The notes under the pieces were generated by a model. That model saw only the letters and a list, made by a program, of their open reading frames with translations. It did not search any database and was not told the origin of the DNA. Positions 42,367 to 50,889 of a DNA stretch of 64,000 nucleotides are shown here, piece by piece. How positions within the stretch are numbered: the first letter of the stretch is position 1; every line of letters begins with the position of its first letter. The DNA comes from Martinezella lusitana (GTDB lineage Bacteria > Pseudomonadota > Alphaproteobacteria > Rhizobiales > Rhizobiaceae): positions 124,001-188,000 of the forward strand of contig NZ_WUEY01000008.1 of NCBI RefSeq assembly GCF_010668395.1, given 5' to 3'. Position numbers and translations under genes: made by a program.

Positions 42367-43683
42367 TTAATGGTAGGCGGGCAAAAGATTGCCGTGTTGC
42401 TCGATCATGTCGTCCACAAGCGTCCAGATCTGATCGGGGGAAAGCTCCGCCGATGTATGAGGGTCAAGCAGGGCCGCCTGATAGATGCGATCCCGTTTCT
42501 TCGTCAGCGCCGCCTCGACCGTCAATTCCTGCACCGAAACACTCAAGCGCATCACGGCCGCGAGCTGGGAGGGGATGCGTCCGATGCGGACCGGCTGAAT
42601 GCCGTTGTGATCCACATGGCATGGTACTTCGACGATGCACTCGTCAGGCAGATTCCGGATCAAGCCGTTGTTCGGGACATTTCCGTAGATCAGCGCCGGT
42701 TGACCCGTCACAGCCGCATGGATGATACCGGCCGCATATTCGTTGCTGCGGCAGACGTCGATCGGTTTTCCGCCTTCGAGATCGCGGCGCAATTCGTGCC
42801 AGTCGGCGATCTGAACCTCGCAGCGGCGGATATATTCGTCCAGGGGGATGTTGAGCCGTTCGATCAGATCGCCGCGCCCCTCCTTGATGTACCAGGACGT
42901 ATATTCCGAAAAATGCTCGCTCGATTCCGTGACGAAGTGGCCGAGCCGCTTCAGGGCATCGAAACGGACCCGATCGTCGGAAGGGACACGCCCCTCGTCC
43001 GCCAGGGCGCGCAGGCGCGGATAGAGATCCTCGCGGCTGCCATCGGCATGCAGCTTTTCATATTTGAGGAAGAAGGCGACATGGTTGATGCCGGCCGAGA
43101 GATAGTTGATGTCGGCGACGTTCTCGCCCAGGCACTGGGCAAGGTGCGCGGCGGTGTGCTGCACGCTATGGCAAAGACCCACGGTGCGAATGCTCGGCGC
43201 AATCTCCTTGATCGCCCAGCAATTGATCGCCATCGGATTGACGTACTGCATCAGCAAGGCGTTGGGACATACGTCCATCATGTCGCGGCAGATCGCCTCG
43301 AGAACCGGAATGGTGCGCAGCCCGCGGAAGATGCCGCCGACCCCGAGCGTGTCTGCGATGGTCTGCCGTAGCCCATGGCTTTTCGGGATTTCGAAATCGG
43401 TCACGGTGGCCGGCTTGTAGCCGCCGACCTGCATCATCAGAATGACGAAATCCGCACCTTGTAGCGCCTGGCGGCGATCAAGCGTCGCCTCGACCCGGAC
43501 CTTGCAGAGATGAAGCGCCTCGCAGATGCGCCGCGCAACGATTTCGGATGTTTTCAGGCGTTCGGGATCGATGTCGAAGAGGCTGATGACATAGTCGCCA
43601 CCACTCTGGCTGGAAAGGACGTCACCCAGAATATTCTGGGCAAAAACGGTGCTGCCGGCACCAATCAGGCAGATCTTTGGCAT
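42367..43683 (-). CDS. family 4 glycosidase (alpha-galactosidase/alpha-glucosidase type)
   Basis: A 438-residue NAD- and metal-dependent GH4 enzyme. The N-terminal nucleotide fold is ICLIGAGSTVFAQNILGDVL; MQYVNPMAINCWA, VGLCHSVQHTA (metal-binding Cys-His) and SAGINHVAFFLKYEKL follow in the family order. GH4 enzymes oxidise C3 and eliminate the glycosidic bond, and are tolerant of alpha- or beta-linked galactosides and glucosides. The start at 43683 follows GAGG. It is probably under the divergent AraC regulator and provides the free hexose or hexosamine for the operon downstream. Confidence 0.9.
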   Translation of the reverse strand: MPKICLIGAGSTVFAQNILGDVLSSQSGGDYVISLFDIDPERLKTSEIVARRICEALHLCKVRVEATLDRRQALQGADFVILMMQVGGYKPATVTDFEIPKSHGLRQTIADTLGVGGIFRGLRTIPVLEAICRDMMDVCPNALLMQYVNPMAINCWAIKEIAPSIRTVGLCHSVQHTAAHLAQCLGENVADINYLSAGINHVAFFLKYEKLHADGSREDLYPRLRALADEGRVPSDDRVRFDALKRLGHFVTESSEHFSEYTSWYIKEGRGDLIERLNIPLDEYIRRCEVQIADWHELRRDLEGGKPIDVCRSNEYAAGIIHAAVTGQPALIYGNVPNNGLIRNLPDECIVEVPCHVDHNGIQPVRIGRIPSQLAAVMRLSVSVQELTVEAALTKKRDRIYQAALLDPHTSAELSPDQIWTLVDDMIEQHGNLLPAYH

Positions 43684-43793
43684 AAGGAGGCCTCGCAAGA
43701 GATGGATGCGGACCTAGATGCGCCTTTCAAATCGGGATTTCTTCCTGTTAATAGAGAAATTATTCCCGGATCCGCGCCAAAGGGCGAGTGACC

Positions 43794-44666
43794 ATGTCAA
43801 AACTTCGCATGTCCGCCGAGCGCGGTGCCTCGCTGGCGTCGGAAGGCGATTTTCTCATCGAGCGTCATATCGCCGATGCCATGAACGCGGCGCATTGGCA
43901 CGATCACGTCGAGCTGAACTATCTGCTCGACGGCCAGATGACCTACATCTTCAACGGACGGCAGGAGCAGGTGGAGGCAGGGCGGCTGGTGCTCTTCTGG
44001 GCCGCCATTCCCCACAGAACGATCGCGGTCACGCCCAATGCGCCGCTCGTCTGCATCTATCTTCCGCTCGTCGATTTCCTCGGCCTGCCGATCGATCGCG
44101 GTGTCCGGCAGTCGATCATGCAGGGACGGTTTTCCGCGGATGCTCGCGGCCATGCCGCGGATGCGATCCTCCTGCCGCAATGGGTAGAAGACTGGCAATT
44201 CGGTGACGCGGCCCGGCGCCAGCTGGTGCTTGATGAAATCAAGCTTAGAATACGACGCTTCGTCCTGGATGTTCCCGTCGGCGATCATTCCGCCGCCCGT
44301 CCATCTGCGGCATCGGGTGCCAGTGCCGCGGTGCGTCGGGCCGAAACGCTGACCGACCTCATTCATGCCCGCTATTCCGAGCCGATCAGCCTGCCGATGT
44401 TGGCCAAGCTTGCCGGAATGCATCCGAGCACGGCCAACAAGATCTTTCGCGGCATCCTTGGCATTCCCGTCAACGAATATCTGATGCGCTATCGTCTGGC
44501 GCGGGCGATGCAGCAGCTTGCGGAAACGGACGCGCCGATCCTCCAGATCGCCTATGATTGCGGCTTCGGCTCCAGTAGCCGGTTTTACGATATCTTCAAG
44601 CGACGGACGGGAACGACGCCAAGGCTGTTCCGCTCGTCTCTCGGGCGTGAGGGGAGGGCCGACTAG
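43794..44666 (+). CDS. AraC family transcriptional regulator (MelR-like)
   Basis: A 290-residue AraC protein. The N-terminal cupin sensor (about 20-110) has HWHDHVELNYLLDGQMTYIF read in parts, and LFWAAIPHRTIAV. The C-terminal double helix-turn-helix (about 190-285) reads EPISLPMLAKLAGMHPSTAN, GIPVNEYLMRYRLARAMQQL and ILQIAYDCGFGSSSRFYDIF. The start at 43794 follows AAGGGCGAG. Divergence from the GH4 gene over 110 bases indicates that it controls that gene in response to its sugar. Confidence 0.92.
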   Translation: MSKLRMSAERGASLASEGDFLIERHIADAMNAAHWHDHVELNYLLDGQMTYIFNGRQEQVEAGRLVLFWAAIPHRTIAVTPNAPLVCIYLPLVDFLGLPIDRGVRQSIMQGRFSADARGHAADAILLPQWVEDWQFGDAARRQLVLDEIKLRIRRFVLDVPVGDHSAARPSAASGASAAVRRAETLTDLIHARYSEPISLPMLAKLAGMHPSTANKIFRGILGIPVNEYLMRYRLARAMQQLAETDAPILQIAYDCGFGSSSRFYDIFKRRTGTTPRLFRSSLGREGRAD

Positions 44667-44820
44667 CGGCCGCGCGCCGACGCATGTTTCTTTGCCTCAG
44701 CGGCTGCCGGTCGCTTACCGCGAAGCTACACTTCGATACAATATGGCTGCGTCCTGAAATTTGGCCGATACATCCCGCGGCGATCCTCCCGGCAGATCAT
44801 CGGTCAGGCAGGAGTCAAAA

Positions 44821-45330
44821 ATGAAGCTCGCTCTCCTTGGCGCATTCGCCGTTTCAGGCCTTGCTGTCGGCGTCGCCGCTTCCCAGTCTCCCGGCACGGC
44901 AACGCCGCCGGAAAATGCTTCCCCGATCTATGGCGTAACCATTCCGGAAGGCTATAGGGACTGGAAATTCGTCGCGCCGGCGCAGGAAGCTCCGCCACTC
45001 GACGAGCTTCGCGCAGTGCTCGGCAATGATATCGCCGTCGACGCCTACAAGAAGGGTATCCTGCCTTTCCCGGATGGTTCGATCCTCGTCAAACTTGCCT
45101 ACAAACGCAAACAGTCGGCGGAATTCGCACCGGCAACGGTGCCGGGAGCGCCGACGACGGTGCAGGTGATGGTAAAGGATTCCAAGAAATATCCCGACAG
45201 CCACGGCTGGGGCTTCGGCCGGTTCATCAACGGCAAGCCGGTCGACATTGCGCAGCACGAGACCTGTCTCAGCTGTCATGTCGGCAACGTGAAGGACCAC
45301 GACTACGTCTTCACGCGGTATGCGCCATAA
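44821..45330 (+). CDS. cytochrome P460 family haem protein
   Basis: A 169-residue periplasmic protein with signal peptide (residues 1-20, ending VGVAA). The mature part holds the P460 fold: IPEGYRDWKFVAPA, FPDGSILVKLAYKRKQSAEF, GWGFGRFI, and a single c-type haem motif CLSCH at 149-153. P460 proteins have a haem cross-linked to a protein residue and oxidise hydroxylamine or detoxify nitrogen oxides; many relatives lack the cross-link. The ATG at 44821 has GGAG upstream. No nitrogen-oxide gene is near. Confidence 0.82.
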   Translation: MKLALLGAFAVSGLAVGVAASQSPGTATPPENASPIYGVTIPEGYRDWKFVAPAQEAPPLDELRAVLGNDIAVDAYKKGILPFPDGSILVKLAYKRKQSAEFAPATVPGAPTTVQVMVKDSKKYPDSHGWGFGRFINGKPVDIAQHETCLSCHVGNVKDHDYVFTRYAP

Positions 45331-45812
45331 GTCCCTTCAACAGCGCTGAATTGAAATTGCCGGCCCGATCGCGCCGCATCGGGGCCGGCCGGCTATCCAC
45401 GGTCTCCTCCTCCCGCCGGGATAGCCGCCCCTTTTTCCGAGACCGGACAGCGACGGCTATCGGTTCGTTCATTGACCGTATCGGGGCCGCCATAGGCTCC
45501 AGGCTTCTGCCCTCGCGGATGATGGTTGCCGCAAGTCCGCTCGGCTCCGTCGGTCCCGACTTCCATGTCCCAACCATTCCAATCTCTCCACTGTCGAAAT
45601 CCGGTATTCAGCGCCGCGTTTGAAGGGCCGAAGCGTGCATGTTCACGTTCTCCGGCGGAGCACGAAAGGGCGTTGCGCGTAATCGATTGTAGCTTTGGCG
45701 GGATCGGATACTGGCCGATACAATTCGATGTGGTTGAAGACACAACCGGGATACACGGAGACAGCAGAAATTCGCGGCAACCCACAAACCTCCCAAACAG
45801 ATGGAGATTCTG
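45331..45812. other. intergenic region between P460 and epoxide hydrolase genes
   Basis: About 480 bases; it contains the hairpin at 45359-45389 and the promoter and ribosome site (GGAG before 45813) of the next gene. No convincing gene was seen. Confidence 0.4.
45359..45389 (+). terminator. GC-rich hairpin after the P460 gene
   Basis: GCCGGCCCGAT (45359-45369) pairs with ATCGGG-GCCGGC (45378-45389, one bulged G). It lies 29 bases beyond the P460 stop and probably ends that transcript. No T-run. Confidence 0.55.
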
Positions 45813-47096
45813 ATGTCGCCTTTCTCGTACCCATTGAATCGACGTGCCTTCGTGACTGCGGCCGCTGTCGCCGGTGCAGTCGCGATGCTCAAGCCCGCAA
45901 TGTCCCATGCCGGATCGGAAGCCCTGCCGGATGGCGTCAAGCCATTCAAGGTTCACGTCCCTGACAGCGCAATCGCCGATCTGAAGCAGCGACTTGCGAT
46001 GGCACGCTGGCCGCTCAGGGAAAATGTCGCCGACGACTCGCAGGGCGTGCAGCTCGAGCGTCTGCGCGATCTCGTCGGATACTGGGCCGACGGTTATGAT
46101 TGGCGGAAGGTGGAGCAGAAGCTCAATTCCCTTCCGATGTTCATCACGGAAATCGACGGGCTGGATATTCACTTCATTCATGTGCGCTCGCAACACGACA
46201 ATGCCATGCCGCTGATCATGACCCATGGCTGGCCGGGCTCGATCCTGGAAATGCTCAAGGTCATCGATCCCCTGACCAACCCGACGGCTCATGGCGGCAA
46301 GGCCGAGGATGCGTTCCATCTGGTGGTGCCGTCGATCCCCGGCTTCGGCTTCTCCGGCAAGCCGACGACGAAAGGCTGGGGTTCGGACCATATCGGCAGG
46401 GCATGGGGCACGCTCATGCATCGCCTTGGTTATGAGCGTTTCGTCTCGCAGGGCGGAGATTGCGGCTCGGTCATCTCCCAGCGCATGGCGCTCCAGAATG
46501 TGCCGGGATTGCTCGGCATCCATGTCAACATGCCCGGCATCGTTCCCAAGGAGATCGCCCATATCCTCGCAGCGGGCGATCCGGCTCCGGCAGATCTGAC
46601 CGCAAAGGAGCGCGCCTGCTTCGACAAGCTCGCGGAATTCTATCGGGACAGCTCGGGCTATGCCAATATGATGGTGACCCGCCCGCAAACCATCGGCTAC
46701 TCGCTCGTGGATTCGCCGGTCGGCCTTGCGGCCTGGATCTACGACAAGTTCGCCACCTGGACTTACAGCGGCAAGCACCCGGAAAAGGTTCTGAGCCGTG
46801 ACGAGATGCTGGACGACATCTCCCTCTACTGGTTCACGGAAACCGGAACCTCGGCGGCCCAGATCTACTGGGAAGATCATTCCAACAACTTCAATGCTAT
46901 CCGGATTCCAACGCTGCCCGTAGCCGTCAGCGTGTTTCCCGGCGAAATCTACCAGGCACCGAAGAGCTGGACCGAACGTTGCTATGGCAACCTGATCTAT
47001 TTCAACGAAACCGACAATGGCGGGCACTTCGCGGCTTGGGAGCAACCGGCGATTTTCACCAACGAGGTCAGAGCTGCATTCCGCTCGCTGCGGTAG
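45813..47096 (+). CDS. exported epoxide hydrolase
   Basis: A 427-residue alpha/beta hydrolase with the N-terminal EHN domain typical of epoxide hydrolases (about 40-150: PFKVHVPDSAIADLKQRL). A twin-arginine signal opens the protein (NRRAFVTAAAVAGAVAM). The oxyanion motif HGWPGS is at 138-143. The nucleophile is probably D216 in SQGGDCGS (the Trp of the usual GGDWGS is Cys here), and the catalytic His lies in the NGGHFAAWEQP segment near the C-terminus. The start at 45813 follows GGAG. It would hydrolyse an epoxide to a diol in the periplasm. Confidence 0.9.
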   Translation: MSPFSYPLNRRAFVTAAAVAGAVAMLKPAMSHAGSEALPDGVKPFKVHVPDSAIADLKQRLAMARWPLRENVADDSQGVQLERLRDLVGYWADGYDWRKVEQKLNSLPMFITEIDGLDIHFIHVRSQHDNAMPLIMTHGWPGSILEMLKVIDPLTNPTAHGGKAEDAFHLVVPSIPGFGFSGKPTTKGWGSDHIGRAWGTLMHRLGYERFVSQGGDCGSVISQRMALQNVPGLLGIHVNMPGIVPKEIAHILAAGDPAPADLTAKERACFDKLAEFYRDSSGYANMMVTRPQTIGYSLVDSPVGLAAWIYDKFATWTYSGKHPEKVLSRDEMLDDISLYWFTETGTSAAQIYWEDHSNNFNAIRIPTLPVAVSVFPGEIYQAPKSWTERCYGNLIYFNETDNGGHFAAWEQPAIFTNEVRAAFRSLR

Positions 47097-47200
47097 AGCA
47101 ACTCCAGGAAAAGTGCATAGCGATTTTCCGTCCGGAATTACGCAAAAACAACAGGATAGAGCGTTTTCGCCATTCGAAGAAAAGCGGAAAGGCTCCAGGC
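47097..47200. repeat. rhizobial intergenic repeat-like block
   Basis: Just after the epoxide hydrolase stop lies a stretch with TCCGTCCGGAATTACGCAAA, AACAACAGGATAGAGCG and GAAAAGCGGAAAGGCTCC. From memory this wording recurs in great number between genes of Rhizobium genomes and resembles the RIME-type intergenic mosaic elements. Only one copy was noticed in this window. Confidence 0.5.
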
Positions 47201-47230
47201 GGAGAGCAGCCTTCTACCTGGTGAAAATCT

Positions 47231-47262
47231 CGCAGGCGGGCAATGCTCCAAGCCCGCCTGCG
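47231..47262. terminator. bidirectional hairpin between convergent genes
   Basis: CGCAGGCGGGC (47231-47241) and GCCCGCCTGCG (47252-47262) form a perfect 11-bp stem with a 10-base loop, between the convergent epoxide hydrolase and MFS genes. No T-run. Confidence 0.65.
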
Positions 47263-47358
47263 GGAGAGGATCCGCCTCCGCTGGCCGAATTTGTCAAGCC
47301 CGATGGCAAGGGTCTTGACCAATTCGCCCCAAGCGGACCGCCGGAGATCACGAGGCTC

Positions 47359-48510
47359 TTATGCAAACGCGCTGCGGCGCGTCGAAAGCGATCCGATGCC
47401 CATCAACGCCGCCAGGATGACCGGGATGCACACGAGATATGCCATGCGGATACCCGCGTGTTCGGCGACAAATCCGAGCAGTGGCGGCGCCAGGAAGAAG
47501 ATGACGAAGGCCATCTGTCCGAGGGCTGCGACATTGACATGGGCCGGGCGATCGGTGCGCTGGGCGGCGGCTGAAACCGCCAGCGGGTAAACGGCGCTGC
47601 AGCCGGCGCCCATGAAGGCAAAGCCCAGGAGCGCGACATGCGGATGGGGCGCAAGCCAGACGGCGCAAAGGCCTGCGGTCGAAAGGAGCAGCAGAAAGAG
47701 CGCGACGGAGCGGGAGCCGAAACGATCGACGAAGCGGTCCGCGAACAGTCTCGCCAGTGCCATGAAGAAGGTGAACAGCGTCAGCCCCAGGCCGCCAATG
47801 AACGGTTCGACGTGAAAGACGTCCCGCATGTAGATCGCCGACCAGTCGATGCCGGCGCCCTCGACGAGGAATGCCGCAATGCCGATCACGCACAGAGGCA
47901 GCAGGCCGAATGTCGGAAGCGCGATATGGCCGGTTTCGATGTGGTCGGCTGTCGGGCGAGCCGGCGCATTGCGGATGCCGGCTATGGTCAGCGAACCCAC
48001 GATGAGGACAAAGGCGAATGTCAGGGCAAGGTGCAATTGCATCGGAACGCCGGCCTGCCGGACCGCCGAGGATACCAGCGCGGTGACGAAAAAGCCGAGG
48101 CTCCAGAAGCCGTGCGCGCGGTTCATCACACCACGGCCGAGCTGCGCCTCGATGCGATCGATCTCGACATTGAGGTTGATTTCGAGAGCGCCGGCCAGTA
48201 GCCCCTCGCAAAACAATACGGCGAAGACCAGCGGAGCCGCGCCCATCCAGGGTACCAGCGCCAGGGATGCGGAGGTTCCGAGCACGGTGATGAACGCCGT
48301 CTTGCGGGCGCCGAGGCGGCCCACGATCGGGGAGGCGAAGGTGAGCGATATCAAGGCGCCGATCGCTGCGCCGATCAGCGTCAGGCCGAGTTCGGATTTG
48401 TCGATCGCCAAAGCGTCCTGAAGGTCGGGAAGGCGCGACAGCAATGCGCCCATCGACACCGCAAAGAGAAAGAAGCAGACGTAAATTCGCTGCTGCGGTT
48501 CAAGGCGCAT
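47359..48510 (-). CDS. MFS transporter
   Basis: A 383-residue inner-membrane transporter with about twelve helices. It begins RIYVCFFLFAVSMGALLSRL and shows the MFS loop motif GRLGARKTAFITVLGT after helix 2 and LFADRFVDRFGSRSVALFLL after helix 8. The overall pattern resembles the YbjJ/fucose-permease-like group. The start at 48510 has CCGGAG upstream. It stands alone and the substrate is unknown. Confidence 0.88.
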   Translation of the reverse strand: MRLEPQQRIYVCFFLFAVSMGALLSRLPDLQDALAIDKSELGLTLIGAAIGALISLTFASPIVGRLGARKTAFITVLGTSASLALVPWMGAAPLVFAVLFCEGLLAGALEINLNVEIDRIEAQLGRGVMNRAHGFWSLGFFVTALVSSAVRQAGVPMQLHLALTFAFVLIVGSLTIAGIRNAPARPTADHIETGHIALPTFGLLPLCVIGIAAFLVEGAGIDWSAIYMRDVFHVEPFIGGLGLTLFTFFMALARLFADRFVDRFGSRSVALFLLLLSTAGLCAVWLAPHPHVALLGFAFMGAGCSAVYPLAVSAAAQRTDRPAHVNVAALGQMAFVIFFLAPPLLGFVAEHAGIRMAYLVCIPVILAALMGIGSLSTRRSAFA

Positions 48511-49016
48511 TTGAAACTCCGGAGAATCTGAACACGGGAGAGATAGACAGGGTCTATCCGAAAGCAACCAGCGCTGGCAATACGACGGATCGTAAATGAT
48601 AGGATGAGCCGGACGCCTTTCCGTCATTTCGTGCAGGAGATTGCAACAGCAGGCGCGCGAGCCTGTTCCGGGCGCTCGGTTCATCCGCTGGGAAAACATT
48701 CTCCAGACGATGCGAAGGCTGGGCTATGAGGCTCTGCCTCGTTGGCATGAGGCAGAGCCGGGAGCCTTGTTGGGGCGCCTGTGCGATACTTCGATGGGGG
48801 GCGCAAGTATTCGCACAATGCGTGCTGTACCCGCCAAGGCTGAAATGTAGCTGAAGGACAGCCGAGTACCGGCCGTATAGCACAGGCAGCCCGGACAGTT
48901 CGCCGTGACCGCGTTTTCGTTCCTCGTCATCTTCGCCGGAACAAAAGGGGCATGCCGGGAATTGATTGGCACCCAGGCCGGTGTGAAAACGTCAGCCGAA
49001 TTATTCGGAGGCAGTC
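48511..49016. other. intergenic region between MFS and Nramp genes
   Basis: About 505 bases between divergent genes. It holds both promoters, the hairpin at 48730-48759 and the GGAGG ribosome site of the Nramp gene at 49007-49011. No gene was recognised; open frames lack ribosome sites. Confidence 0.4.
48730..48759. other. strong isolated hairpin
   Basis: GGCTCTGCCTC (48730-48740) and GAGGCAGAGCC (48749-48759) form a perfect 11-bp stem with an 8-base loop, 220 bases from the MFS start and 260 from the Nramp start. It is not at the end of any recognised gene. It could end a small RNA or be a leftover terminator. Confidence 0.4.
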
Positions 49017-50315
49017 ATGAGCGACGATCATTTGGTTGGCGGAACCGCACTGGCTGAATCGGCAAAGCCGCGATTCTGGGATATTCTCGGGCCTGGCCTC
49101 GTTACCGGCGCCTCGGACGACGATCCGAGCGGAATAGCGACTTATTCGCAGGCCGGCGCGCAATTTGGCTTCATTACCGGCTGGACATTGATCGTGGCCT
49201 ATCCGCTGATGGTCGCCGTACAGATGATCAGTGCGCGTGTCGGGAGGACGACAGGCGAGGGATTGGCCGGCGCCATAGCCCGCTGCTATCCGGCCTGGGT
49301 CGGCGTGGCCGTTACCCTGCCTCTTCTGGTTGCCAATATCATCAATATCGGTGCCGATCTTGGTGCGATGGGAGATGCCGTGCATTTGCTGCTGAACGGC
49401 AGCGCGCTCCTCTATGTCGTTGGTTTTGGAGTAATCTGCGTTCTTCTGCAGGTCTTCCTCAAGTACAAGCGCTACGTCGTCGTTCTGAAGTGGTTGAGCC
49501 TGGCTTTGCTTGCCTATATTGCGACGCTTTTTGTCGTCCATGTGCCGTGGTCAAGCTTCGTACACGGACTTCTTGTGCCGACGTTCAAGGCGGATCCAAA
49601 CTACTGGTCGATGATCGTTGCCATATTCGGCACGACGATCAGTCCCTATCTCTTCTTCTGGCAGGCATCACAGGAAGCTGAAGATCTGAAGGAGAAGCCC
49701 CGCGAGGAGGCGTTGATCGAGCATCCGCGCGAGGCGAAGGAAGCCAACCAGCGCATTGCATGGGATACGCTGATCGGCATGGCCGCATCGAATATCGTTG
49801 CGCTTGCAATCATCGCCACCACGGCGGCTACGCTCAACAAGGCGGGCGTGACCAATGTCGAGAGCTCGGTCGACGCGGCAAAGGCTATCGAGCCGCTGGC
49901 CGGACAATTCGCCAAAGTCATATTTGCCGCAGGCATTGTCGGAACGGGATTGCTGGCCGTGCCCGTTCTGGCGGGTTCGGCCGCCTATGCCGTTGGCGAG
50001 GCGGCGCGCTGGAAAGTCGGGCTGTCGCATGAGCCAGGCGAGGCAAAGGCATTCTACGCGACGATCGGGTTGGCCACGGTGGTGGGCGTATTGCTGAACT
50101 TCACGCCCATTCCGCCGATGAAGGCGCTGTTCTGGAGCGCCGTCATAAACGGCGTCGTCGCCGTTCCCGTCATGGCGATCCTGATGATGATCGCGTCAAA
50201 TCATAAGGTCATGGAACAATTCGTCATCGGAAAGGGCTTGAGGGCGCTTGGATGGACAACCAGCATTGCCATGTTTGCAGCCGTCGTCGGCATGGCCGTA
50301 ACCGCCACCTTGTAA
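49017..50315 (+). CDS. Nramp-related divalent metal transporter with non-canonical metal site
   Basis: A 432-residue LeuT-fold membrane protein with about eleven helices, of the Nramp superfamily length and order. The first helix has DDDPSGIATYSQAG, where the canonical DPGN is DPSG (36-39). The sixth helix has ISPYLFFWQAS (from about residue 208), where the canonical MPH is SPY. The soft Met ligand and the Asn are thus replaced, so its metal may not be iron or manganese. The start at 49017 has a strong GGAGG. No regulator adjoins. Confidence 0.88.
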   Translation: MSDDHLVGGTALAESAKPRFWDILGPGLVTGASDDDPSGIATYSQAGAQFGFITGWTLIVAYPLMVAVQMISARVGRTTGEGLAGAIARCYPAWVGVAVTLPLLVANIINIGADLGAMGDAVHLLLNGSALLYVVGFGVICVLLQVFLKYKRYVVVLKWLSLALLAYIATLFVVHVPWSSFVHGLLVPTFKADPNYWSMIVAIFGTTISPYLFFWQASQEAEDLKEKPREEALIEHPREAKEANQRIAWDTLIGMAASNIVALAIIATTAATLNKAGVTNVESSVDAAKAIEPLAGQFAKVIFAAGIVGTGLLAVPVLAGSAAYAVGEAARWKVGLSHEPGEAKAFYATIGLATVVGVLLNFTPIPPMKALFWSAVINGVVAVPVMAILMMIASNHKVMEQFVIGKGLRALGWTTSIAMFAAVVGMAVTATL

Positions 50316-50490
50316 AGGTCAATCCGGAAGCAAGCGGCCAGCTCTGTGTTCGGAGTGGCGGAGGCGATCAGCTCCCGCATCTCACTCCACCGCAAGCCGT
50401 CACACCGATCGCGAATGCCGACACGCGCCGAAAACTGACCTGGAGTCATCACTCGCTCGCGTGTCGGGTGGTCGCGATGAACGCCGCAGA

Positions 50491-50889
50491 TCAGGCTTTG
50501 TCGGGAATACGGGCGATGACCTTGATCTCGAAATCGAAGCCGGCGAGCCAGTTCACGCCGATGGCCGTCCAGTTCGGATAAGGCGCCTTCGGAAACATCT
50601 CGGTCTTCACGGCCATGATGGTGGGGAACTGGTTCTCGGGATCGGTATGAAAGGTGGTTACGTCGACGAGGTCATCGAACGTGCAGCCGCCCGCAGCCAA
50701 TGTCGCCCGCAGATTCGCAAAGGCCAGCCGGACCTGGTTTTCGAAGTCCGGTTCCGGCGCACCATCCTCTCTGCTGCCGACCTGCCCGGAAACGAAAAGA
50801 AGATCGCCCGAGCGGATGGCGGCCGAATAGCCGTGCTCTTCATAGAGCGCGTGCCTGTTCGCAGGAAAGATTGCGTCGCGATTTGCCAT
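50491..50889 (-). CDS. RidA family protein lacking the usual active-site Arg
   Basis: A 132-residue YjgF/RidA-fold protein. It shows YSAAIRSGDLLFVSGQVGSR, NLRATLAAGGCTFDDLVDVT and the closing FEIKVIARIPDKA. RidA trimers deaminate reactive enamines using an Arg placed in a P-R-[ST]-A segment; here that place reads PNWTAIGV, so a RidA-like subgroup with another role is likely. The start at 50889 follows GAAGGGTGAAG. Its promoter region carries three 13-bp palindromes. Confidence 0.85.
   Translation of the reverse strand: MANRDAIFPANRHALYEEHGYSAAIRSGDLLFVSGQVGSREDGAPEPDFENQVRLAFANLRATLAAGGCTFDDLVDVTTFHTDPENQFPTIMAVKTEMFPKAPYPNWTAIGVNWLAGFDFEIKVIARIPDKA

Noticed and set aside
45393..47045. Minus-strand frame of about 550 codons opposite the epoxide hydrolase
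   Set aside because: The plus strand shows a complete epoxide hydrolase with signal peptide, HGWPGS and catalytic His; the antisense frame has no motif.
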